From NCBI GenBank assembly GCA_947247005.1, contig OX365955.1, forward strand, positions 20,255,322 through 20,319,321: DNA of 64,000 nucleotides. The letters are read 5' to 3'. The notes under the pieces are model-generated. The model did not search any database and was not told the DNA's origin. It worked only from the letters and a program-made list of their open reading frames with translations. Shown here one piece after another: positions 46,201-58,364 of this stretch. This DNA is from Spisula solida (Eukaryota > Mollusca > Bivalvia > Venerida > Mactridae). How positions within the stretch are numbered: the first letter of the stretch is position 1; each line of letters begins with the position of its first letter. The translations under genes were made by a program, and so were the position numbers.

Positions 46201-47371
46201 TTTGTAATAACTGATAATGGTGTGTGTCCACAGACACCACTAGAGAAAGAAACAATCAGTCGTCACGCCAGTGTTTTATTTCCAACGTTACAATGGCCCT
46301 GCTGTTCAAGAGGCTATGCAAAGTAGCTGCCGAAGATTCAATTCAATTTCACGTCACAAATACAGTCCCGCGTTTAAGCGACAATTTGATTAGGAAAACA
46401 ATGATGTCCTGACGATTATTTCTTTATAGCGACGCCCGTGGTAGCTAGTAATGATCTCAACAAATTGTGGTTGATGGATTCTTCCGTAACGCAATAGCCG
46501 GCCACAGACACTGACTATCTTAAGTGTTTGGGGGCCTATTTACCGTACTATCATGTAAGAAAAAAACAACATCAATAAATTGTTAGAAGAATATTCTATT
46601 CAATTTTCAAATCTATGTTGTCCTCTGCTAATTCAAATGCATTTCAAGTTCTTCGTATTGGAGATCTTTGTTATGATATCGAGTAGTTTTAGTTTAAACA
46701 TTTGAAGCAGGATGTTCTATGTTTCAACGTTCCATTTCGCATTATATAATACAATCGCTACTATAATTATATTTCTTCAATCACCTCAATTAACGCTTCT
46801 GTAAAAGAATACATGTGTTCAGAAAACAACATATCAGACAGCTCTAAGTAATGGTTAAAATTACAGTTTGGTTTTGAGAAAGAAAATAAATAATAAAAAA
46901 CATGTACATGTGCTAGTACAATTACTTGTATGTATAGTATTTTACAATGATTTTTATTTAATATTTATCATAACTATAACAATTTATTTAGCAATTCCTT
47001 TGATTACTTATTTAAAGGCCGATTTGCTTTAGTTTAAGATAGCTTTGACAAAGAACGCCAACTAGAAGCGGGCACCCGTATTAACAAATGATGTCTCAGA
47101 AAAAGAACATGTCTAAACATGAGAAAACTCCGTTTTTAAGTACAACGAACTTGTCATCTCGAATAAAATCAAGTACACTTAGGATGTGTCTTGATTCACT
47201 CTGAAATACACGTTGGGACAAACACTTGTGATTTGCATATTTTATGGCTGTATATTATATACTATATTAGTCTCATAATGGATACTAAACTAGTAACCCA
47301 GTATATGCCAAACAAACGGACCGGCAATGTAGTGGATATCCGCCTTGCTGGCTCCGAAAAGATAACATTAA
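46201..47371. other. Intergenic stretch
   Basis: A 62-codon plus frame at 46224-46412 is open but not recognised. The rest is AT-rich. Confidence 0.35.
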
Positions 47372-47456
47372 GTCAGACAGTGAAGGCAGCACTCAACTTA
47401 ACCAGTCGAGCACACAAAAACATAAAAAAACACATACAAGGCACACTGCCCAACTG
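47372..47456 (-). repeat. Dispersed 'GTGCTCGGCTG' repeat, minus copy d
   Basis: On the plus strand it reads AGTCAGACAGTGAAGGCAGC, ACTCAACTTAACCAGTCGAG and CAAGGCACACTGCCCAACTG, the reverse complement of the family. It is followed by GCTGAATGAC/TTTCAGC modules (47495-47660). Confidence 0.7.
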
Positions 47457-47489
47457 AACCAGTAAATGATCCGCCCAAGTCCAAGCTGT

Positions 47490-47660
47490 CGAAAAGCTGA
47501 ATGAACTAGTTTCAGCAATCAAAAAGCTGAATGACCCGGTTTCAACAGTTGAAAAATAACAGTATCAATAAGCTAAATGTCAAGGTTACAGCTGAATGAC
47601 TTAGTTTCAGCGATAAAAAAGCTGAACACCCCAGCCGGATGACCCAGTTTCAACAAGTTT
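47490..47660. repeat. GCTGAATGAC...TTTCAGC modular repeat
   Basis: Four to five irregular units of AAAAGCTGAATGACCCGGTT TCA type. Each unit is partly self-complementary (GCTGAA...TTCAGC). Similar modules adjoin repeats at 17100-17180 and 26466-26525. Confidence 0.6.
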
Positions 47661-48230
47661 AATGCCTAAGCTAATAGTATACGTGTATAGTATATACTGT
47701 AGCACACACAGACTCGCCAAAGCCACACAGAAACAACGGTAACGCCTAGCTATCTACGCTAGACTCAGACATAGAACGAACCATCCACATCCCCAAATAA
47801 TGGATACTACAAGCAAGCCTATATACTCACCAAGCAATGAAAGACACCCGGTGGACTTTGAATTCTGTGAATAATTAACTATAAAGGGAGGTGATTATGA
47901 ATGATAACTACACTGAGGTGAAGTACTGTGAGATGTTACTTGGTGCACGTACACGAGCATGTCAATGATTTCATTCAACTTGAAGTACAATGACTAACAT
48001 TGTAAGATATTGCTGGGAACTAGGTCACCCTGCATTATAATGAGCCGGATACAAACATTGATAACATCAGCCAGATCTTTATCAATTACAAAGTTTGGTA
48101 AACATGGACAACTTTTAACCAACACCCATTCAAGTCCTCGCTCTACTACACTATGTACAAACTATGAATGGAGCCAACCATTTGAAGATAGTACGCTAGT
48201 TCAATTGCTAAACAATATATATTTTTGATA
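47661..48230. other. Intergenic stretch
   Basis: No feature is supported. Confidence 0.35.
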
Positions 48231-48467
48231 GCTGATATAATTAGAAGGTCGTAAGTACACAATTCTGAACTTTGAGAAAACAAGAAGACACTGTCTGAAA
48301 ACTACTCTTTACTTACTGAAAAACAAGCTTTTTAAACTTCAGTTTGGTTCACATGATTTCCACGAAAATAGGCTCAGTAGAAGCGCCTTCAGATGCAGAT
48401 TTCAGATATGCACGAGTCTTATAAGATTGCAAGTAGTTCTTACGACCTTCTCATTCTAAGCCAGCGA
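48231..48467. mobile_element. MITE family M1, copy 6
   Basis: It starts GCTGATATAATTAGAAGGTC and ends CTCATTCTAAGCCAGCGA, with TA on both sides. Internal landmarks GCAGATTTCAGATATGCACG and AAACTACTCTTTACTTACTG are shared with copy 5. Confidence 0.8.
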
Positions 48468-48469
48468 TA

Positions 48470-50642
48470 TGAACAACTACCAACATCAGTATTCTATAAC
48501 ATGTTGGATATTTCTTCATATAACTATTTAGTTGATGGAAAGCTGCCCTAAACCAATACACATTGAAAAAGAACAATCACAGGTCATAAACAAGCTGGTA
48601 ACATTTTTAAATGAGTTCCCGTTTTATTTCTCATAGGACCACGATGGAAAAAAATAGTATAATCATTTGCGATGGTGTGCATGTCATGGTGGTTGCTACT
48701 CACGCAATGACATTCATGTTGTTTTGATAACCATGTTCGCAAATCACTAACCGAACTTTAAACTATCCAGCGAATAACAGACAACTTATATTGATGATTT
48801 TCAAAAGAAAGACAACAAATATTTAAGTATTTATTTAAAAAAGCGTTTTTAAAATAAACTAGTGTTAGAAATAGAAAGAACCCAATATTTTACGCGTCAA
48901 CAATAGAGACACTCATAACGATGTTTGCAAGGCTTCGTCGAAATCTACTGAACGTAATTTTGTGGAGCTGTCACAATTGTCGTATATTATGATGTCATGC
49001 GATGGATGGCAATTTATTGGCAAATTGTGGAATATTCGTTTTCTTGTTTGAGTAGTCAACCCCATGTCAACATTCAACGAAGAATGGATCATCTGGTAAA
49101 AAGTAAACTACACCCTTTGTCCATTGGTTTCATTTCCATTACTTCATTGTTACGAGTCAATTATAAAAACTGCAAACTCAGTTGCACATTTTTTTCCAAT
49201 GAACATTTATTAAAAATCTGGTGATAGAAGAAATGATGCACACCACAAGCTCACTATAGCCAATGTCTGGAATGCGATGGTTATAGCGAAAAGATAATGG
49301 AAATCAGACAGGGAGGAGATCACCCAACTGAAAAAGTCGAGCACAGAAAATAGAATATTCAGACCACAACCACAAGACACAATGTCAAACACAAGCCAAC
49401 GAGAAAATAAAACTAAAACGCCGAAAGTCCAAGTTATAGCTATCAAAAGGCTGTAAGCCCAACACTGCTACTGATCATTATACTAGTACGCTACATATAC
49501 TTAATGATATTCCTAAATGCTTCTATCTGCCTTTGAAAAATATAGAAAAGTTACATGGGGCGTTAGTCAATGTGACATAATTCAATGGCCATAACTGCAT
49601 TTTTACTGAGCTTTAAAACGTAAACAGCAACAACAAGAACGTTACGAAAGTTTGGCAAACATGTACGGTGTCCTTACGGTCATCCTTTACTCGTACGAGC
49701 GTAGAGCTAATAGAGGAATAGGTGAAAACTTTCACGGTGCACCCAAGATTTCTAAATATTTCATAATACGAGGGCCACTTAAAACGTATAAATCATTGGC
49801 CGATAAATCAACATCATTGCCTCTGATTGTATTAAAAATGTACATTTTCTTTAAGATCAATCTCTCAGCTAGACATTATGGATATTTGCATCATTTAGTA
49901 TGAAGGCATTTCTATTCTAATGATATTGAAAACAGGACATGGTTTAAAGCACTGGACAAAAATATCTCATAAATACGTCAGTAAATTGTGTTATATAGGA
50001 TCATACGGTTTCTTGTTTTCAAATGTCATTCAGGCTTACTGAAATTAAATTGATATTATTTGCAATATGTTTCATTGTACTCTTAAATGGCAATCCATAC
50101 TTTTGAAAACATTAAACTATAGCTATATGAACAAGTCACATCCGAGACTCAAAATACCCAAAATAAAATTACATATACTAGCTAAATAAACACTAAATTA
50201 TTCTTAATATGTCAAATTTATGTAGTTTCATTCGTCGGACGATTCTAATCATTTTTAGCTCAATTTTATTGTTTACAACAAAATTTTACGTTCGATCCAA
50301 AATCTTAAAAGTGGTTGGGGTAATGTTATACCATGTGTTTTTAATTTTGTTTTCCTTGTGATTGTATTAGGGATATATAAATGTGTAAAAAAGCTAAATG
50401 TTTGACTTTCCCACTTAAGACGTACAGTAGTACAATACAACAACAACAACAACGAATAGGGCGTGGTCCCAGCAAAATGCAGTTTTTTGGAGTATTTAGT
50501 ACACGGAAGATTCATTGTACTACTAAATCCATTAAATAAAGTGTCCGACTTGACAGATAATTTATAAGAGTAAGGTAAAATGAACATTTAATCCAGAACA
50601 AAAATAAAACAATAGCCACACATCGACGTCCAGGCTAAGAAT
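48470..50642. other. Intergenic stretch
   Basis: 49290-49430 has a weak minus-strand copy of the GTGCTCGGCTG repeat (AGTCGAGCACAGAAAATAGA). An 83-codon plus frame at 49652-49903 and minus frames at 49210-49446 and 50273-50587 show no family features. Confidence 0.35.
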
Positions 50643-50897
50643 ATGGCAGTAACATTATTATGTTTCATACTTGCTTACTTATCATTTTATCGCAGATTGT
50701 GCCAATTTGATGAGACAATTTTAGGATCAAAACATCAGTTAAAAGATATCATCAACGAACAAGAAATATCACTGAATGTGATGCAATCTCCAGATACTGC
50801 TCGACACAGTTACGCAAGCATCAGAGGCAATATTAAGATGATGTGTACTTCTTTCAAGGCAATCATAAGCAATACCGATTCGACCATTGCGTGCTGA
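50643..50897 (+). CDS. Hypothetical small protein with N-terminal hydrophobic segment
   Basis: An ATG in reasonable context (A at -3, G at +4) opens 84 codons. The N-terminus MAVTLLCFILAYLSFYRRLC is a plausible signal anchor or transmembrane segment. A polar, helix-rich region follows (ETILGSKHQLKDIINEQEIS), and the end is STIAC. No family is recognised, and there is no evidence of splicing or a polyadenylation signal. It may be an authentic micro-membrane protein or an incidental frame. Confidence 0.2.
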   Translation: MAVTLLCFILAYLSFYRRLCQFDETILGSKHQLKDIINEQEISLNVMQSPDTARHSYASIRGNIKMMCTSFKAIISNTDSTIAC

Positions 50898-51024
50898 CAA
50901 TATGCACGACTAGACTTGTTAGTGATTAGTCGTACAAAGGTCTGTTGAAAGCCGTCGAAGAAATAGTGTGGACAAAATTATAAGTATAGACATCAAACCA
51001 ACATATCAACCAACTAACCAACTA

Positions 51025-51044
51025 TCAACCGACCGACCGACCGA
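51025..51044. repeat. Short (CGAC)n-type simple repeat
   Basis: CAACCGACCGACCGACCGAT immediately left of the Harbinger-like element. Confidence 0.7.
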
Positions 51045-51081
51045 TCTTAAGCATGAATCCAAGTCCCCATACACTTCGTTA

Positions 51082-51957
51082 TACCCCCAATCACACGACT
51101 CTCGAATCAGCCGGAATGGGCCCGAATGAGTCGGAATGAAGAAAGAATAAGCATTCGAAACACATTCCGAATGATAACTCGAATTGACCAAAAGTATTAC
51201 AGCTTCGTCAAAATGCCGTTTGAGTACTTCAAATACCATTCAAATACAATTCTTATATACTTCGAGTATAACTTGAATAAACTTCGAGTCCGCCTGGAAT
51301 GATAGCGGAGATCGTGCACGCATATGTTTTCAAAATACGGTAAACACAAGCATCGGACCGTTTTGCACGGGATTATGCACGGGTTGTGCACGGGTAGTGT
51401 GTTTAATATCCTATAATGGCTTTAAGTAATATTTAGAATATAGTCAAAATGCCGTAAGAATATTTAAAATGTAATCAGAATGTCGGAAGAATACACTTCG
51501 GTAGCCGTTCGATATTCCACCCGACTTCGAATGTATCTCGAAAGTTTTGAACATGCGCAAAACATTCGAAGTGGACACAGGAATGGACCGGAGTATATCG
51601 AATGCACTACGAATTGTCTCCGCATGCAGACAGAATGTTTCGAATGCATTTCGATCATGAAGGAATACACCTCGAATTGCTATTCCTACGGTATTCCGGC
51701 TCATTCCGACGCCGTGTGATCTGTCCAGTATCAATAAATACAGAGAGTTTTTTATAACAGTTTATTCATTTTTATTTTAATATGTATTTTATTTCAAACG
51801 AAATTGGTTTAGAGCATGTTAAAACATTCAAACTGGCCGGAACATATGGAATGTACTCGGAATGCAGACGGAATACATTTCGAACATACAAGAATGTACC
51901 ACGAATTGCTATTCCTACGGCATTCCGGCTCATTCCGACTCTCGTGTGATTGGGGTA
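51082..51957. mobile_element. 876-bp TIR element with TTA duplication (Harbinger-like)
   Basis: The ends are TACCCCCAATCACACGACTC and the reverse complement of GAGTCGTGTGATTGGGGTA-type sequence (right end CTCGTGTGATTGGGGTA). The similarity extends into AGCCGGAATG motifs. TTA occurs directly on both sides (51079-51081, 51958-51960), the target duplication typical of PIF/Harbinger elements. The interior is rich in GAATG and TTCGAA motifs in both orientations and repeats the terminal block CATTCCGGCTCATTCCGAC near 51690-51710. No transposase is visible, so it is non-autonomous. Confidence 0.75.
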
Positions 51958-51960
51958 TTA

Positions 51961-52720
51961 CTGTGGGTATAATAAGATTTAGAAATATTTATATATCTGG
52001 TAGACTGAAAAGGATGCAGTGATATAGTCATCAGTTGCAGCATCGGTAAAGTAAAACATCAGTTACTCAGACTGAGATTAACTTGGACATTCTCCATCCA
52101 CTGATTACACTTTTCGACAGCTTAGTCTAGTCAGAACTACGCCTATAAAGCGAATTATGAGAAGCAACAGAACAAGACGTAAAGAAACTTGACATATTCT
52201 AAATCTGATTAGAAGCGATACTTACTACTTTCTTATTCTACACCAGCTATATATTTGGATAAGGTGTTCAATAAGGTTAAAAACGAAGACCTACACATCA
52301 AGACAGCTAAAACGACGAAAGCAAGTGAAACAGCTCATTAGGAAAATACGAATAGATTGGTCTCATTTTAAGTAAAGAAAACAGAATCAGCAGAACAACG
52401 CTAACATGACAGCTGGAAAGGAAAACGAGCAACACGGAAAAGTACAACCAAACACAAACAATAAAGTAAACAACTCGGGGTGTGAAGAAGATTATGTGTA
52501 AATGTATAAATCCCTTCAAACCCATTCAATTTGTTTTTTATCGGTTACTGCATTTTAACTACTCAACAAGTCTAAAACATGCACATGGTGGAATATCATT
52601 GCATATTCAAACGGAATAAAAAATGTGCTTTAAAGTCCTAGGTGTTCCATAAAGTTATTTGTTGTAATTGTGTTAAGCACCGCTTCTTAACAATCAAATG
52701 TATTCATATTCAATTATTGT
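51961..52720. other. Intergenic stretch
   Basis: 52190-52250 may be a fragment of MITE family M1 (ACTTACTACTTTCTTATTCT then ACACCAGC). Nothing else is supported. Confidence 0.35.
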
Positions 52721-52868
52721 GCCTCCGTAGCTCTATGGTTAGCACGCTTACCGTCTAATCTGGCGACCCGGGTTCAAATACTGATGGAGGTACTCATATG
52801 CACTCATATGCCTGCGATATTTCAACCGAAAGCTTACTGTCAAATAAAGACTGTGCTCGGCATTGAAA
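52721..52868 (+). mobile_element. tRNA-derived SINE, third copy
   Basis: The head TGCCTCCGTAGCTCTATGGT then TAGCACGCTTACCGTCTAAT, and the B-box GGGTTCAAATACTG, closely match the copy at 14022. The body has CTGCGATATTTCAACCG and CAAATAAAGACTGTGCTCGG. Confidence 0.8.
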
Positions 52869-53582
52869 CAAATGTATTAACCTATTACTACACGGTAGTA
52901 ATCCCGATGCACCGCTTCTCAGTTCCGTCAGAGAATTGTTTTGTTTTAATTTGGCTCTGACGGAACTGAAAACTGATGTAACCCTCTAACGGAATTCAGA
53001 ATACTTGACGTCTGACAAATAATATAGTATGTTATACCAAGTACCAATTGCAGATCACTCGTGTGACAAGCGAGTGTAATTTCCAATGTACTGACCGGAC
53101 GGGCCTCCATAGACAGAACGACATAGATGGACTCTGCGTAGATCTTACGACCACCATGGTACATAATGCTTCTTGTACCCCATTGTACTACCGTGTCATC
53201 TTAAAGGATGGGTTTTATGGAATTACTACCCAACATTATCCGTAAGGGGAGAGCCGTAACTGAGTTTTGGAACTTGTGGCCCGACCCTTGTACCCATGTA
53301 CGTATATCAAATGTTTGTATATGTATGTATGAAAGTAGTTGTATATTTGATTTGGGTAAAAAATATGTTTAAACAAAAAACGTTATCCGCACTATCTCAA
53401 AAACTACAGAATTTAGGTTCTATAAAGTGCAATTATAAGGGTTGATTTGCGACATTGTCAACACAATGACTGCAGCAATCTCACTGTAAGTCTAGCCACT
53501 TTGATTGTTTAATCACGCCAGTAGTTCAGTTGTATAATAGTAACGTTATGTTGATTAGTCCACCTTATATTTACAGTTTCAG
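52869..53582. other. Intergenic stretch upstream of a candidate exon
   Basis: TCTGACGGAACTGAAAACTG is inverted relative to TCTCAGTTCCGTCAGA about 35 bp earlier (52917-52970), a short hairpin. No gene is supported. Frames at 52946-53245 on both strands are incidental. Confidence 0.35.
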
Positions 53583-53685
53583 TGATACCAATTACAGCAC
53601 AAGTGAAGAGAATGTGGAAGATTGCCACAGGCAGTGATCTCAGGGACTTGAACATGAAGATCAACTACAACAACAAAAGCACAAG
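53583..53685 (+). CDS. Candidate orphan exon (unrecognised)
   Basis: A 103-bp segment lies between TTACAGTTTCAG and a donor GTATCA. Only one frame is open: 33 codons beginning IPITAQVKRMWKIATGSDLR and ending DLNMKINYNNKST, phase 1 in and phase 2 out. The acceptor has a tandem CAG six bases upstream that would add two residues. No partner exons are recognised nearby, so it may be part of a gene with long introns or a relic. Confidence 0.3.
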
Positions 53686-54785
53686 GTATCAATGTCCAGC
53701 TTAGGATACTGGCCATCAGAGATTCGCTCCGTGTTTGACGCTCATCATATAAGGGGAATTTGCTTCTCCTCTCTCATATCCTCGTGTCTATGAATACCAC
53801 CAAGAAAACAGATATTCTGGATGATTGATATTTAGTTGTTGAACTTGTTGCACAACTGACCAAAACTTAATTAGCTTAAACTAACATACATGTAGTAACA
53901 CCGCAACACTCAACGAAAACTGAAAGAACCGACGAAAAGATAATAATACATTGGACAGGAAATGATGTATTCAACAAAACATGTAGACACAAATAGAAAG
54001 TTGCGCATCTTTTCACAAACAATCCGTAACTTTTGTTTCAAATCGGGAACATTTTCCTGACCAGCTGTATATTGTACAATTGGTGTCCTAAGGAAACATG
54101 CAGTGGTCCCAAAATGTCTTAACGAGTAGAAACATGTTGAAGAAAGATTATTCAAACGGTTCATCTACGCTTATAAATACTGCTGATACTCAGTATCGTC
54201 TGTAAAGAATCCGGTAAGGAACCGGGGAATATCATTACCCTTAAATAGCCCGTATAAGTTAATAAAGGAGCTTTCTTCTTCGAACAGAATGAAAATTGAA
54301 TAAGACTACAGCGGACAGGCAATAAGTGTGCCATTACCATAATCATCGAATTAGCAGCAATCTCTGTAGAGGATACTTCCTCCAATGCAAGCAACACTCT
54401 TACGCTAGTCAAGTGGTAGGAAATTATATACTTTGTGCCTAGACTATTTTAAAACCAATTTGAAACGATAGATAAGTATCTAGAATGAGTCTTCATAACA
54501 TCGAATGAAATCTGTGATAGGCAGTCATGACTAGGCAGTGTAAGATTGTAGTTGATTGATTGAAGTAGTTTTATTTTTATCGACCAACTGTATTTTGATA
54601 GGAGATTTATGTGGCATTATAGATGATAGAAGAAATATATGAAATATGATGTTTTGTGTCATTAATTGGTCATCATAAACAAGTTGTAGAGTTTAGAGCT
54701 TTATCTTTAATTTGAGAAGCAATATTTTTTATATGTAATTCCTGCTTTGATATCATTGTTTGGAATTGTCTCGAGCAGTTTTGCG
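53686..54785. other. Intergenic or intronic stretch
   Basis: Minus frames at 53910-54164 and 54161-54412 are open for 83-84 codons but show no recognisable family. Confidence 0.3.
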
Positions 54786-54947
54786 TTATTGCATACAGTT
54801 ATGATATAATTGCGACTTTTTCAATGGCGCATTTCGAAGTTATTGCATACAGTTATGATACGAGTGTGACTTTTTCAATGGCGCATTTCGAAGTTATTGC
54901 ACAAAGTAAGGATACGATTGTGACTTTATCAATGGCGCATTTCGAAG
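54786..54947. repeat. 54-bp minisatellite, three units
   Basis: Units start at 54786, 54840 and 54894 (TTATTGCATACAGTTATGAT ... CAATGGCGCATTTCGAAG). The length is 18 codons, so an open frame repeats MAHFEVIA at each unit. I see no other support for translation. Confidence 0.9.
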
Positions 54948-57234
54948 TTTTTTGTTTAGTGCCTTTGCACCGACTAGATCTACCAATATTGAATAACATT
55001 ACTTAATTACTTACCGTGATAAATATTTTGTTACGACAAAATGCTGTAAAGGTAACACATTAACAAGCAGGTTATCATTTCAACATCTGGCTTACATGAA
55101 CTTAGTTTATCTACCGTCATTCCCTAATGTTTAATATTCATTTCCTTTACTTCAGTTTTAATGGCCAGATATAAAATTTGATGATTGCTGCACGGAGCGA
55201 TTCCTTACATTAAATTCATTTACAGATTTACAGAATCAAATGTCGATTAAATTTCGATTTAAATATTAACATTCTCAGTCAAATTATACTAAAATGTGTT
55301 GATGTATCTTTATCTTATCTATTTATTTGTAGTTGAACTTTAAATATTCCCTTATCGACTCCCTGTGTACATTTATGATTGTCTTTGACTGTTGGTATAA
55401 CTGCATTTAACAGACATCTAACACGATTATATCTAAATGTTTCTTGCAATGCATTCTTTTGATTACCACTATTTCAATACATTTATATATTCCATTTTAC
55501 TCGCGAGTCTACAAATCTGCTATGTTATGTTCAACCAACTTCAATAGTTTTATTCGGAATTTTCCATTATACACTATAAACAATTAAACAATTTTACCGG
55601 AACGAATTTTAATTCAAAGTCTTTACATACTCGTGCACTAATGTTTTTAAGAACATTAACCTTTTAATGTATTACGTGTATAATGTCATAGTTGCAGTTA
55701 CCTATGATAAATTTAAATCAAACTGAAATTAAAAACTTCACCACTTGTCTTAAAGTCGGATCTATCTTGGCATGGCCCAACTGACCGACACAAAATTTAA
55801 GGGTCCGATTGGAACCTTTTGTAGTGAAGTACATCATTAATTTAATCCACAAAATGCTCGTATAATTTTTTATAATTTAGCGTTCAGATAAAAAAAATGA
55901 TTTTGCAGTCTTATCTGCATGATACAATGCATTTTATAGTATATATTTAGATTATTTATGTTTTAAACATTGATGTCAATGTCTCGTAAATTCCTCACTA
56001 CAAGAGTGTCTTCATCAAATATATAAATATCTGAATCTAATGCATGCTTGATGTGTTATTACAGATAATTATTAAGAAGGATTATCAGCCCGCACTATCC
56101 ACATCTAATGTATTTAAAATAGGATAATACAGTCGACAAATGCTGGAAAATAAACTATAACTTAAAAGCATCGTTAGTGGTTGCTGTACAAACATTTGTA
56201 ATTCAAATGTGAAATTATGACTTTATTCTGTTCAGAAACTTTATTAATTTATTATTTTTAAGCTGATTTATTTGATGAAAAGTACATGAATCTAAGGCTT
56301 ACCGTCCGGTATCATTATGTTTTATTTATTTCAGCTGAAATGCATGTAAGGCGATATAAGTTTTTAATATATATAACGTAAACCCCTATACGCTCCATCA
56401 AATTTGTTTTCAAACTCCGCACCTCTATTCAAAATTGTTTTTATCACTAAGATACAAAATGAGTTTATACTATAATCATAGCAACTCACAACTTTGAATT
56501 ATTGGATGCTTATATGGGAATTACCTACTCTGCAAACATTGAGGTGCAAAAAACAATATGTGCCAAAGCGAAGCGTTTCAAAACTTAAGCAGCATTGACG
56601 GTGTAAAACTTGTCATCGGCGAGATAAATGGGTGACGCTCTGACAGCTTATTGTATTTTACGGATTACTTTTCTTCGTTCGTGTTCAAACTAATTATAAG
56701 GATCTTTTGTAGCACTCGACAACGTCCGCGTCTTGCGTTCTTGTTTCAAATAAGATTACTTCAACATCCAGATTTTCTACAGATGCCAATCATTAACTTC
56801 ACACTTAATTAGCTTTAATTAGTTCAAGTATTCCTACATTTCAACATAAATGAGAAAACGAACTTCTCAATGGAATAAATACGATTAATAGTTAATTTTG
56901 AACGCCTAAAAAGTGGATTTATAAATATTTTAGTATTGTCCACACTGATCAACATCACTCGTTCGTTAATGTGAGATACAGCGCTCTGGGGATGTGAAAA
57001 TCCCGATTTAATTTCAAGATTTTTTCGTCATTGAGCGAAATTGAGGAAAAATGTGGAATAAAAACCAGTTGAATTTATTAGGCAAATATATTCAATTAAA
57101 AGGCGTGTAAGTAAATTATGTGTCCAGAAAGAAATTTGTTTCATCGGTAAGGCGTGGGTGAAATGTTAGAAAAAATATATCTTTTGCCAAATTCGCGGCA
57201 TCGAAACTTGAACTATTTATAATATTTCCCGCTA
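54948..57234. other. AT-rich gene desert
   Basis: It is long, low-GC and anonymous. No coding segment, MITE or SINE is recognised. Confidence 0.45.
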
Positions 57235-57556
57235 TATCTGAACGTGTGGTCTGCAACGTATCTTGGTAAAGGTGCGAGGAAGCTGTGTATCGGGGATATA
57301 AACCGGGCACATTAAAAAAACAGGCTGTCTATTTGAAACAAGAGCTAGGTGCTCATCTGCGGCACCGGGCATGTCTGTATCTAATGACTCTCTCTCCCTT
57401 CAGGGGCTTTCTTTCAGTCTGTCCCTCTGGTCAGATCATGTTGTATCTGCACTGGTAGAGGATGCACCTGCGTCCTTGTGGCTGCAACACTATAATGTAA
57501 AGTGCCTTTGAACGTGTGTTCGCATTAAAAAGGCGCTATATAAATCTGGTATATTT
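57235..57556 (+). mobile_element. SINE-like element with GGCGCTATATAAAT tail
   Basis: It contains GTGTATCGGGGATATAAACC, GGGCACATTAAA and AAGAGCTAGGTGCTCATCTG (shared in outline with family S2), then TGTAAAGTGCCTTTGAACGT. It ends AGGCGCTATATAAATCTGGT plus a TATTTATT tail, a 3' end type seen in many metazoan SINEs and their partner LINEs. Confidence 0.65.
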
Positions 57557-57852
57557 ATTTTATATCTAAAGTACGTATACAATTGGGAATTTACATCTGA
57601 ATTAACATAACATTAGTCCGTGTGAGTAAATGAAGTATAATACAATGGAAGTAAAAGATAAAACGTTAATCTCAATAATGTTCTTAATAAATAATGTGAT
57701 AATAATCTAGAAACCTAAGTTGCCTTATCAGCACTAGATAATCATGACACAATTTACATCGAAATGCCCATAATATTGATATACTAATAGATTATTTTTG
57801 GATTTCTTCATTTAGTTTGGAGGATTGATGTCCAACATCGTTGTTTATAATA

Positions 57853-58000
57853 GGCCTTTTCGACTGGGCTGTTTTGTGAAGCAAGTTTAAGCCTGGTTCA
57901 TGTCCCCACAATTATAGCACTACAACAGTAATACAACTGTAAAATTAGAACGGGAACAAGACTGTAACCTGCTCCACGAAACAGCCCAGTCGAAAAGGCC
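57853..58000. mobile_element. 148-bp MITE with 22-bp perfect inverted repeats, TA duplication
   Basis: The left end GGCCTTTTCGACTGGGCTGT (then TT) matches the inverted right end exactly over 22 bp. TA flanks both sides (57851-57852, 58001-58002). It has no coding capacity. The TA target is consistent with Tc1/mariner-type mobilisation. Confidence 0.85.
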
Positions 58001-58364
58001 TAATGAAACACTGTCACTGAAAGAACGTGACTTGGCTTATGAAAGCGTAACAAAAAAGTTTGATCCCCTTACTAAGCAGATTCAGTGACAAGATAAATAT
58101 AATAATATGTAAGTGACGGGAATGAGTTTATCCGGCTCGATTGCGGATATTATCGGATTCGCCCTCGGCTCACCTGATAAATTCCCCCGCCTTGCCAGTT
58201 AGATTTTCTCAAACACGTCACTAACATATTATACCCTATTATGTTCAAGATTGGATAAATAGGTGAAGCTGTTGTGTACATTTAAATCAACCGAATATGT
58301 ATTCTTAAAATCACATTGTCAATCCGTTTCCGATGGTTATTTATACTGCATATCATGCTATATA

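Noticed and set aside
54161..54412. 83-codon minus frame (ALEEVSSTEIAANS)
   Set aside because: It begins at a non-ATG codon, and no family or splice support was found.
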